From contig CP034990.1 in NCBI GenBank assembly GCA_004026145.2, positions 19,670,176-19,734,175 of the forward strand: DNA of 64,000 bases, given 5' to 3'. The notes beneath the pieces are model-generated. The model was not told where the DNA came from. It saw nothing but the letters and a program-made list of their open reading frames with translations, and searched no databases. The stretch is from Takifugu bimaculatus (lineage: Eukaryota > Chordata > Actinopteri > Tetraodontiformes > Tetraodontidae). Positions 41,597-52,750 of the stretch are shown here, piece by piece. The translations under genes and the position numbers were made by a program. The first letter of the stretch is position 1. Every line of letters starts with the position of its first letter.

Positions 41597-44500
41597 ATGG
41601 CAGCTCACGCACAGCAGCCGCCCCACCTGCACCTGGCCGAGCTCACCGCCACGCAGTTCATTGACATCTGGAAACATTTTGACGCTGATGGTGAGTGCGG
41701 GGCGTGCGGGACTCTCGCGAATATGTTACGGAGCTCAGTGTGATTATTGAGCCAGTCCTTTAATTAGTGCACGTGTGTTTTTGTCCATATGACATTACAT
41801 CTGCAGACACTTAAGTTCTCTTCGTGAGCCGATTTTCTTTAACAAAATTATCAAAAGCCTCTAAGAAATATTACAGAAACGTTTTTTAAAGAAATAAAAT
41901 GTATATTTTGTTCTTACAATTTGATTCTGTTGTCCATCGGCTTAATTTAAGTTGTGACTTTTGTGGGATTTGAACGTAAAAGGAAAAAATGAGTGAAAGG
42001 AGGGAAGAAATGTTGAGGGGAGAAAGAAAGTGATGGACGAGAAGAGTGAGTGGATGGATGCAGAAAGGAGGAGGAGAAAGAAGGTCTGAGGGAGGACAAG
42101 ATTTAGGAGGTGTGTTTCCTCTCCTTTCACTTGACTTTGATGGGCGGAGCCTCTCGGGGCGCGCCCCCGCGGGCGGGCGCGCCTTTCTCTATGAATAAAT
42201 TATGCAGCGAGATTGATGCAAAGTGCCTCCTCATGATTTAATACGGTGATGTCGAGGCTGAAAGTCTTCGCAGTGATGAAGATGATCTTTTTATGGACAC
42301 TAATTGGTTGTTGGTGACTAATTAAGCAAAAGCACCAAACTGATGAAAAGGAAGCTCCACCCCCCCCCGCCCCCCCCCCCAGGTTTGCCATCATATTACG
42401 TAACATGTGAATGAGTGAAAAGTACCCCCATTAATGTTGCAGTGTGAACGTTTCATTCGTTCATTCCCTGTAGATCCTCATGTATTGGTTCCTTTCAGGG
42501 TCTCTCTGGTTTTCTGTGCACGGAGACCCAGACGTGCACGCCTCTGCTTTGGTTTGAGGCCACACCTTTCATTTTTATTCAGAGACTGTAGTAAAGTAGT
42601 AGCAACCAGGCAGGGAAGCATCGACCCGCAGCCAAAGATTTAGAATCATCTCTTGGTTGTGTTCTCAGTTCTAATCAGTTTGTGTCTTTTTTCCATCGAT
42701 TGGTTGTGTTACTGTGCTCGGACCTCTCCGACCCCAACAGTCTAAAGGGTCACCAGCATGTTCTCTAATATCTCTGATCTTCTCCGGCTTCACTGGTTTT
42801 CATGTTACAAATTGAAGGATTATGGTCGTTCTTTTCTATATTTTCTGAACCCATTCAGGAGAAAGCTTTGACCTTTCCTGCTAAACCCACGTTAAACCTC
42901 CTCGGATAAACTCAGGGTCTGAGTGACAGTCGAGCGTCAGTCAGGGAAATCCCCCTCCCCCATGATCCCCCCACGGACTGTTTTTATGTTAACAATGGCA
43001 GCAACCTCCACACCATATGATCCAAATTGTGTACAATTCCAAATCAGAGCAGCTCTTGTGAATCCGTGATGCAAATCCTTAATTTTATGACTTGAGCATA
43101 ATCAGTATTTCAGTAATATTAAAGCCCCCCTGGATTCTGGAGGCCTGTCAGTAGTTGGAGCCACAGCTGCTGGTGTCTGGCTGGACTCAGGTCGTCCTCA
43201 GACCTTTTATAGCGGCTCCATCAGTGGGTGAGCTGATTTTTTTTTTGCTGTTTTTAATCATGAATAGGAGAATTACAGAACAGCTGCCGCTAAGCAATTA
43301 GCCGCGGAGCTGTGGTCGACGGTGTTTTGGGGAGTGGACGGCTGCATCTGCTCATTGTGCAGAGATGTTTCTGACAGCTGAGGTTTTCCTTTCTGTGTGT
43401 GTGCAGCTGAGCTGCTGTCTGTGCGCCCCACTGAAGAGAGTCCAGATGTTTCTGGGGAACTCATGACAAGTCACCAGCAACAAAGGCTCATTGGTTCTCT
43501 TTCAGTACGTTTTTAGCGATAAAGTCACGTTGATGAAAACACTTCCTGCTTTAGGGTCTTCTGACGGCTGCAGGGGCGCTGGCGCCGACGGAAGATGGAG
43601 AAATTTGAAATACAATTAGAAGGAAGTAAAGGTTTGCATGCAATTCCACAAATGTGTGATCCATCAGCCTTTTTTGGCAATATGCAGGTCCAGTAACTCA
43701 GCAGCTGAGGCGGTAAATCAGCTGCCAGGATATTAAAATGTTTGGGCCTTTCATTTTTCTGCTGCCTCCTTCATTTTCCCACCGACACCATCGCGATACT
43801 TTAAACCCACGAGGTTATTACAGGCCTTGTTTGAGTTCCCCATTAACCTGTCAGCTCTGTGGTCTGCGGGTCAACATTACGCAACTTCACCTGAAGCAAC
43901 GGCGATTTCCCAGTTATTCCGAGCACATTGAGGAGTGACAGTAGCTGTGCGGAGCACAAGCAACCACAGAGCATAAAGGAAGTGTAGGATAAAGGCAGCG
44001 CCACCACCCTGAGACGGTCACAGCCGCTCCACTGCAGCCTGTCGGGGGGGATTGATGTGTGCTGGCCTCGCTCTCTCGGGCCGTCCGTCTTGATCTCCGT
44101 TCTGCTGAACATCGTACCTCCAAAGAGTTATGGCTCAGTCAAAGATGCTAACTTCATAGAAGTGCACACTCCAGAAATGGCTCCGTGCATGCGTACACCT
44201 GCGTTTTATATAACTGGATGAAACCGGTTCTGATTGGTTGCCAAACTGGCAGAGATTTACTCAGGTAATCCGTTTTAGCTCGAGGGAATGAAATCACTCG
44301 TCTTGAAGAGGCCCATCAGACGTTATTAGGGACGAGATGCTGCTTTCCGGGTTCTCGTGGATCAGACGGTTCTAATTAGCGGAGCAGAGCAGCAGCTAAA
44401 AAGATCAGTTCCAAACCCACACGGTCCGCGTTCCTGTGGAAACGTGCACACACAGACATGTGTTCGAGTTGCTCCTCTCTGCCTCCCGATTGTAGCGGCT

Positions 44501-47500
44501 GACAGGCCGTCAACAACACACGCGTCTAAATTGAAATTGAATTACACGAAATGGTAAAAATCCATAATCCGTCTCCTTTGTTTGCCCCCATTACTGTTTT
44601 TCAATACAGCGTCAATAGGCCGTTACACTGCTTGGGGGGGGGGGGAATTGGAGGAAAGGGAATTAGATCAGTGGATTAAAGATTAGGGACAGATGAAAAG
44701 GGTGAACCTCAGTATTTATCAGGGCGGTTTCATTCTGAATTGGTTTACTTTTACCCTCCTGTTTTGTGGGATAAAGGTCAAAAAGACAGATGGGACTCCT
44801 TGTTGTTATTAAAAAGAAAGACTAATTTTGGCTCTCACGGGGAAACCAGCGAAGAGAACGACTGTATCGAGCGTCTTTCCCCGTTGTGCTGAAGTTTGGA
44901 CCTCGACACGAGGAGGCAGCGCCCCAATAAGCATCAATCTGGCTGCCCACTTTAACTCTTTTAGACAAAACACTCATTAGACCACCCACACTTCAGCTGC
45001 ATGGATCCCCTGTCTCCTCAATTTCCCCCGACCGCTGATAAATACCAATTTGGCGTGAGAGACACGGGGCTTTTTCAGCCTCTATTTCCTCCGGCTCCTT
45101 TTTCACAGTCGCGCAGAGATCCAGTAGCGTCGCCGATTTGCCATAAAAGCAAAAGCAAGTACGTGCACAGGTGTGGACGCCGGTTGAACAGACGCACTTA
45201 AGGAGGATCCAAAAGTGATCCGCTGCGTCAGGTTTCCAAAAACATCATTCCCTGGCAAGCTAACACAAAACCTTCCCGTCGTACCAGCTCAGCTTCTCCG
45301 GTTTGTCCGCAGGAAACGGCTACATCGAAGGGAAGGAGCTGGAGAACTTCATCAGGGAGCTGGAGACTGCGAGGCGAGGAACAGCAGCCAGCGTGGTGAG
45401 CACCTTCATGAGCAGCTCACGTGCACGTCAGGGTCATTATTGTGCATTATTGTGTCTTAAATGCAAATGGGTTCATTTGATCTGCTTCCAGGATCCTTCG
45501 CACGCTGCATTCAAAGAAAAGATGAAGGAGTTCATGGCCAGCTTTGACAAAAACTCTGACGGCAGAATCGAGATGCTGGAGGTGCGAACTGATTTACTCC
45601 TCTTCTGTTTGGGACCAGAGCTGGTTGCCAGCTGAAGTCAAACTGCCGTCATCTGTGCGCGAATCTCTGTGTAACAGTATTAATGTGTCTTCTTGTGCTT
45701 CCCGCTCCAGTTGGCTCAGCTTTTGCCCACAGAAGAAAACTTCCTGCTGTGTTTCAGAGAGTTTGTGGGATCCAGCTCTGAGTTTATGGCTGTAAGTTTG
45801 TGCTTCTTCAGTTGGTCAGATTATAAGATCTCACTCATCAGCACTGGGCTGGGAAAGAATGGGGGGTTTAAAAAATAGCGCCGCCCCTCTGATGAAAAAG
45901 GAAAACTACCCTGAGGCGCTAAATCAACCTCAGATCGCCTCAAACGGTAACTAATCCAGCATTTGCTTTTCTAGTCGGCACAAACGCTCATTCAGCCTCG
46001 GAGGTTTGCTGTCTTGCTCAAGGACGCTTCAGAACGTAGCCCCCCCCCCCCCCCCCCCCAAACAGGAGGACTGCTGGGTCTGCAGAGCCTCTGGGACACA
46101 ACGCTCCGGGACTTCTGTTGCCTGTCTGCTGAGTAACGAAGACTAAACGTGTGGACTTTTCCAACCCTTCAGACACAGAAGCAGCTTTTGGTGCGAGCTC
46201 ACCTTCCTGACTGTCAACATGCTGGCGGCAGATCAACAGCCATGTTTTAGTCGCCCCATTTTAACCACCTGGAAGGCCATCAGTGACCGCTCTCCTTCAG
46301 TTGCTGGAGTAACTAGTGAGGGAACAGTGTGGCATCAGGCATCTGCTCTTCTTTGGGGGGGGGGGGGGGGGGGTACCCACGGCTGGCAAACCCAGGCCAG
46401 TGTTGAGGGGGCGTTTTCAGCGATAGTACCATGTTCAAGCTGCTCTCTGTGGTGAAGCTATTCTCAGACCTCCATACATTATAAATGTAGCACAGCTTTC
46501 TGCGGGATAACATCAGTGAGTGCTGGAGGCATTCAGGAGTCCATCTTTGACAAATTCTATATTTACACCTCGTCAGAAGACGCAAAACCAGGTGCCAAAC
46601 TGTGCTTTAATGTTTCCTATATGAAGCAGAAAAGATGGTTCATGGCCGTCGGTTCACTGTCACCTTTCTGCTTCAGGCCTGGCGGAAGTATGACTCTGAC
46701 CGTAGCGGATACATCGAATCCAACGAGCTGAAGGTAAAACGTGACGTTCAAAAGTCTCTAACGTGGAAGGTAAATGTGGTTTGGCAGCAGAGCCGAAGCC
46801 CGGCCTGAGCAGGGACGGCAGCACACTCATGAATTATCCACAATAACAATTTTATACAGGAAGCCTTTATAAAAACAGGTTTACTTGAGTATTACATCAT
46901 ATTGTTTGTTCCGGTTGTAAAATAATAGATGCATTTATATGTAATTATTATTATTATCAACAGGTTTTTTTCCTCCTACACTAATATAAATGTCTCTTCT
47001 GATCATTTTACACTTTAAGATTATGAATGAAAATTCTCTCCGTGATGTGAAACACCCTAAAGTCTGCACATTAATAACATCTCAATTACTAAGTTAGTAA
47101 CAGCATCTATCACCTCCTAATGACTTTTCTGCCTCTCCTCAGGGCTTCCTGTCAGACCTGCTGAAGAAGGCGAACAAGAGCTACGACGAGAAGAAGCTGC
47201 ACGAGTACACGCAGACGATTGTGAGTCTCCTACAATTCTGAACCACAAATCCAGACTTCCGTGGAGAAATCCTCCAAAATGAAGCCCGAATGTAGATCGA
47301 ACCCACACACTGAAGCTCTTCATCGCCTCTAAAATAAGTAAATAATGTCTCCCAGGAAATCTGAACCAAAGGGCGGCCACTTTACTGCCTCATTGGAGGC
47401 GTTTTTAGCGTGTTTGTGTGTGAGTGTGAGTGTGACTGCTCTCTGTTGTGTATTTTCCAGCTGAGGATGTTTGATCTCAATGGCGACGGCAAGCTTGGCC

Positions 47501-47999
47501 TCTCTGAGATGGCGCGGTGAGATTCTAGCTGTTTCCTTTGCTTTTGTCTGGATGTACATTTGAACGCCGGTCTTAATTCATGCTGACGAGACGGCGTCCT
47601 CCCTGTCGTTGTGCCGCAGGCTTTTGCCAGTTCATGAAAATTTCCTGCTGAAGTTTGAGGTAAGATTCTGCTCTCATTGATTTTTGTGCACATCGACTGT
47701 AACAATTTAAAAGGTGTTCTTGTAACAGTCGTGTACAGCGGCAACAGTGTTGCTCAGCATTATCGGTTTGTCTACCAACGGACTCTGCAGACATCAACGC
47801 TGCGCTCTTGCTTCAGAGCATCGGGATTTAAATAATACTGGCTGCTGCTGCTGCTGTAGCTGCTGCTGTAGCTGTAGCTGCTGTAGCTGCTGCTGCTGTA
47901 GCTGCTGCTGTTGCTGTAGCTGCTGTAGCTGCTGCTGCTGTAGCTGCTGCTGTAGCTGTAGCTGCTGTAGCTGCTGCTGCTGTAGCTGCTGCTGCTGTA

Positions 48000-48039
<40 letters not shown>

Positions 48040-48146
48040 TAGCTGCTGCTGCTGTAGCTGCTGCTGCTGCTGCTGCTGCTGCTGTAGCTGCTGCTGTTGT
48101 AGCTGCTGCTGCTGTAGCTGCTGCTGTTGTAGCTGCTGCTGCTGTA

Positions 48147-48181
<35 letters not shown>

Positions 48182-48308
48182 AGCTGCTGCTGCTGCTGCT
48201 GCTGTAGCTGCTGCTGCTGTAGCTGCTGCTGCTGTAGCTGTAGCTGCTGCTGTAGCTGCTGCTGCTGTAGCTGCTGCTGCTGTAGCTGCTGCTGTAGCTG
48301 CTGCTGCA

Positions 48309-48340
<32 letters not shown>

Positions 48341-49835
48341 AGCTGCTGCTGCTGTAGCTGCTGCTGCTGCTGTAGCTGCTGCTGCTGTAGCTGCTGCTGC
48401 TGCTGTAGCTGCTGCTGCTGTCGCTGCTGCTGCTGTAGCTGCTGTAGCTGCTGCTGCTGCTGCTGCTGCTGTAGCTGCTGCTGCTGTAGCTGCTGCTGTA
48501 GCTGCTGCTGCTGTAGCTGCTGCTGCTGCTGCTGTTACTGGATTAAATCAATTTGATAATTGAAGGCAAAGTCCTTTTAAAGCCATGGCTGCTTTCTAGT
48601 TCCACATCCAATATGAATATTACGGCTGTGCAACATCGGAGGTCTACAGATTAGGATTTCAGTGTCAAATGGGAAATAGAATGGGCCAAAACCATCATCT
48701 ACACATCTGCTTGTACTTTGTCGTGAATGTTCCCGTGCACACACGCCAGCTTGGGGGAGCAGATCAACAATTCCTTTGTAACAGAGGATTAGTTTGCTGA
48801 TCTGGATTAACTCAACTGTAGTCCCAGTTATCATAATCTGCGTGGATTAATATCAATTCTGGATCTTCACTGCTTTCACCGCTCTCTAGAAATGTCCCAA
48901 GTTTCCAGTAATGTTTGTGCTTCCTCCTCTTTCTGTCTGCAGGGCATAAGACTCACGGTCAAAGAGTTTGACTCGCTCTTCACCTACTACGACAAGGTGA
49001 CCAAATTATTTTCCGATGTGTCCACTTTCAGATAGGTCTACTGTAGCCGTGGCAACGGCTCTTGGGATGACAGTTGGCCATTCAGCCACTCTCACCCTGT
49101 AACTGGGATTAATTTGTGTAAAATGTTGTACAATTGTCAAGGAAGTGGATACTGATATTGATTCATAGATGATGCGACTTTTGGTTATTTTTTGCAGCAT
49201 TTAATTAAGACTCACATCTTTGCCGTTAAAGGATGATTTTAATACCCAGGGAGGCCTCTGGTTGGTGTGAAGGGGGAAAAAAGGAGCTAACATGTTCAAA
49301 TTGACTTAAACATGACAACTGAAATGGTAAAAATCTAAAGCAAGTGTGTGTAAATCAAATTTTTGTGTTTTCTCCTCATATTCAGAGAAATTTTTCCTAT
49401 CATAATAATCATTCAGCCACTGCAGTACTGACATTTACAGACACGGAACTGATAGCGAAGCTGTGGATCATTGAATTTCAACCCTTCCCAGATTATGTTT
49501 ATGTCTTCTGTGACCTTTTGTGCCACCTCTCTCCAGGACGGTAATGGCTATATTGATGAGCAGGAGCTGGATGCACTGCTGAAGGACCTCTGTGACAAGA
49601 ACAAAATGGTACCCAGCCTATTGATTGTTCTGTTCAGGTTACTTTTCTGATTGCCAAATATAGCAGCCTGATATCCGGCGTGCCTTCAGCCCACGTGTGC
49701 CTGTGTGGTTTCTCCCAGGATGTGGATTCGACAGGGCTGGCTGGGTACAAGGCGAGCATCATGGCTCTGTCCGACGGGGGGAAGCTGTACCGCACCGAGC
49801 TGGAGATCGTCCTGTGTCGAGACTCCGCTCTGTGA
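41597..49835 (+). CDS. calb2: Calbindin 2 (calretinin)
   Basis: Eleven exons: 41597-41690, 45313-45395, 45492-45581, 45711-45791, 46677-46733, 47143-47220, 47461-47516, 47620-47659, 48943-48996, 49537-49608, 49719-49835. They give 273 residues (human: 271) in unbroken frame. Six EF-hands are visible: DADGNGYIEGKE, DKNSDGRIEMLE, DSDRSGYIESNE, DLNGDGKLGLSE, DKDGNGYIDEQE, and a sixth, degenerate loop (LSDGGKLYRTE) that should not bind Ca well, as in the family. Calretinin is a cytosolic Ca buffer of interneurons, retina and hair cells. The N-terminus LHLAELTATQFIDIWKHFDADG is diagnostic of calretinin rather than calbindin-D28k. Intron 1 is 3.6 kb; intron 8 holds the long CTG tract, and intron 4 holds a C20 run (46040-46059) and a G19 run (46355-46373). 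Confidence 0.97.
41691..45312 (+). other. calb2 intron 1 (3.6 kb)
   Basis: No separate gene recognised. Contains C-rich homopolymers at 42360-42380 and a G run at about 44633-44644. Confidence 0.6.
47842..48537. repeat. ~700-bp interrupted (CTG)n tract in calb2 intron 8
   Basis: About 230 consecutive triplets made almost only of CTG and TAG (TAG after runs of roughly one to nine CTG), with rare TTG, CAG and TCG variants. The sense strand of calb2 is CTG, so the pre-mRNA would carry long CUG runs. A spurious open frame on this strand reads as poly-Cys/Ser and should not be annotated as a protein. Confidence 0.97.
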
Positions 49836-50212
49836 CCGGCCTGCCGGAGACCACCCCGACGATGCTTCCATCCCTATTAACCCTGATATAATCCGGTGCA
49901 TGTGTGACCCTTAACCCCCCCTACAACACCTCTAATGGAAGAAAAAAAGTGCTTCTGAGATCACAAAGTTTACTGCTTGGCCCTGCTGTTTTGGCTGTTT
50001 TCTTCTTTTTTTAAATATGCATTTGTATTTTTACATTTGGCTCAAATCTAGACTTTGCAGTTCATTTGTTATCACTAACAACTGTTTGTGTATTTTATTG
50101 ATTTTATTTAGTTGAATAATATCCTGTTTTCAAGGCTTGAACTGTTCGATTAAATACAGTATATAAAGATAAAGACGAAACGTTCTAAAGATTGACCTGT
50201 TACTGAGGAATG

Positions 50213-50222
50213 AATAAATAAA
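50213..50222 (+). terminator. calb2 poly(A) signal
   Basis: Overlapping AATAAATAAA about 380 bp after the stop. Confidence 0.6.
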
Positions 50223-51217
50223 TATATCACAACATGTCTTGCCCTGATTATTCACATCTATGTATATAGTCCATTAAAATATCATATCTACACTGACATT
50301 CTGGTGCCATCAGGGGATCATACCATCATCGTCACTGCCTCCAATTGTTTTTTTTGGCCCTGCGAAGAAGGAATAATTCCCCCATATCGAGAGTCTCCCC
50401 ATTCCAGTGAAGATTACAGCTCTGCCTCCGATGCCCAGAGCAGGAGCGTTCTCTCCAGAGAGCCCCACCCTCACGTCTCCTGGTAGCAGAGAATGAGATG
50501 TGGAAAAGCTGCTCCATTTTTCATAGAGGAGAGTCTCCAAAGCTGCTTTGCTGTCTGGAGAAGTGAGAGAGTGGTACGATCCAAGAGGGGGGCAAACACC
50601 CGGCAGGGTGATCCTCCGCTTTAGTTTTGTACAGATTTATAAGAAAAAACAGCACCAACAGCATTATTGCTAAAATATTAAAATACAATTCAAGCTTTAA
50701 ATTACAATTTTGATCCCAAAGTCTGAAATTGAAAAAGTATGAGGTGAAAATCTATTTATTATTGATTTAAAAATGTTATGTTGCTTCTTTTCATATTTCA
50801 GAAGATGAAATATGAAATGAGAGAAAATATCCTCTTTAGTTTTAGCACCATGAGTCCTCGCAGCCCCGTGGTGCAGCAGAATGAAGCGCTCTACCTTCCA
50901 TCAATTAATAATCGTGTCTTTCATCTTTAATTAAACTCACTATCTTTAAAGCAGCACGCGCTCACTCATACAAAACAATAGTGTAAAATACCTTCAGTGT
51001 TTGCAACAACCACACACGGCATAAACACATGCACACACACAAACACACAGAGGAAAACGGTAAAACTATGCCCCCCCCCCCCAAAAGCTGTTAACTGCTG
51101 ACAAGGAAAATGAGAGTTATATCCGCTCTGATTCCTTCACACACATCAGTCCCACTTAGTGAGAGGAATGAAACGGGCGAGTTCAACTGACAGATGAGAT
51201 TCATTCTGTTATTTACC

Positions 51218-51279
<62 letters not shown>
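51218..51279. repeat. Compound (TC)n(CA)n microsatellite
   Basis: TC run passes directly into a CA run at 51242. Confidence 0.95.
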
Positions 51280-51282
<3 letters not shown>

Positions 51283-51411
51283 GTACCCATCAGAAGACAG
51301 TGGCACACTGTGGTCATGAAGAGATGGACATGGTTGGCAACGGCGCTCAGGTGGGCTGTTGGCTTTAAGGAACGCGCACCCCAGGGTGCCAACGACATGC
51401 TCCCCAGAGAT

Positions 51412-51510
51412 GCTCACTCGCTCGCTCACTCACTCACTCACTCACTCGCTCGCTCACTCACTCGCTCACTCACTCGCTCACTCACTCACTCACTCACTCA
51501 CTCACTCACT
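51412..51510. repeat. (CTCA)n tetranucleotide repeat with CTCG variants
   Basis: About 25 units; CTCG units are scattered through the first half and the last part is pure CTCA. Confidence 0.95.
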
Positions 51511-52517
51511 GTGTTTTCAGATTATCACTTTTCTCTAATTCCTTTGTTGCTGTTCGTTCATTTTCGTGCTCACCGTCCCGCTTTATTGAATTGTCATCAC
51601 TTTAAATGCTTAAAGTGTTTCAAGGACAAACCCGCGAAGGTCTGAGATTCTGAACACACACATCCTGAGATGTAAAAGAGCAACACTCTGCAATATTAAA
51701 GGAAACAAGATGGAAACTCTGCACATTGCTGAACCCATGCTGCTGAATAAAAAATGAAACTGTTAAAAGTACATCATATTCAGCCACATCTCTGCATAGG
51801 ATTTTACCCGAGCCAAGGTGATGTCCTGCTCTAATACTATTTTTGGATGCCAGAAAACTGCCATATGGGGGAAATGGGGGAATTCATAGATGTACTGTCT
51901 ACAAAGACTATCCATCAGTAAAGCTGCCGCTCAATCTGTGAGCAACTTTCTTACATTTGGTGACTATGAGCTTAAAATAATTCATTTCAGGAGAATTTTT
52001 TTTTTATAGTTTTGAACTACATGGCAACATCAATATTATTATTCAATGCATTAATGAATTAACTTTTTAAAGATATTCCAAAATTCTGTATACTGCCGAT
52101 TACATCAGTTATGAAGAAGGTCCAGAGACGGCTTCTACAAGCAACAATGAACAATAATATGCAATACAAAATATAGAATTTAGGGATCGCGTTGCGGCAA
52201 GTTTGGCCCCGAAAGACGATGCAGCGGTGTTTTGTGTGAGGTCGCCCTCAAGTGGGCGCATCAAGCAGCTGCAGAGGGGACCGAGAAGTGCGATAATATG
52301 AGTCTCTGGCGTTAAATTTAGATTAGGATCCTCTGTTTACTTCCGTTTCTCTGTGTTGTCATCACATTAATGTGATATAGGCGACGCTCTGCGACGCTAG
52401 CGTCGAAAAGAAACACCTCAAATAAATAAAGTACCATGGAATCTCACAGAATTATTGAGGAGGAATTCGGACAATGTCGCTTATAGGGCGATGTTTAGAC
52501 AGCAGGACAAACCATAG

Positions 52518-52640
52518 GGCATTCTGCTTCATACTCCAATCCAGAAGGTGGCGGTAATGATCTTACAAGCTGGTTGTTAACTGCCAATTAATAGAAGAAG
52601 AAGAAAAAGGCCGAGAAGGAGGAGAAGAAGAAGACGAAGG
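52518..52640. repeat. Probable dispersed repeat with GAA-rich tail next to the got2 promoter
   Basis: CCAGAAGGTGGCGGTAATGA, GCTGGTTGTTAACTGCCAAT and then a GAAGAAGAAG tail match, from memory, a short element found beside many fish genes (GGTGGCGGTAATGCACC...AACCGCC...GAAGAAG). It ends about 110 bp upstream of the got2 ATG. Confidence 0.45.
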
Positions 52641-52654
52641 CGACGTCGCCCTTT

Positions 52655-52662
52655 TGACGTCA
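52655..52662. promoter_or_regulatory. got2: Consensus CRE in the got2 promoter
   Basis: Palindromic TGACGTCA, 89 bp upstream of the got2 start codon, followed by TCACGTAC. A full CREB/ATF site. Confidence 0.5.
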
Positions 52663-52750
52663 TCACGTACGGAGCGTTGCATCTTGGTCGAGCCTGCCCT
52701 TCACATCCGTCCACATCTTGCTAGGCTCTCTTCCCAGAAGCTGTGAAACG

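Larger units (their letters stand above)
50250..52500. other. calb2-got2 intergenic interval with simple repeats
   Basis: No gene recognised. Contains a C10 run (about 51071), a compound (TC)n(CA)n tract at 51218-51279 and a tetranucleotide (CTCA/CTCG)n tract at 51412-51510. Confidence 0.5.

Noticed and set aside
47747..48556. 269-codon open frame of almost only Cys and Ser
   Set aside because: It is the CTG/TAG simple repeat read in one frame, inside a calb2 intron, with no splice or family support.
51310..51645. 111-codon frame with Ser-Leu-Thr-His repeats
   Set aside because: Translation of the CTCA tetranucleotide repeat.
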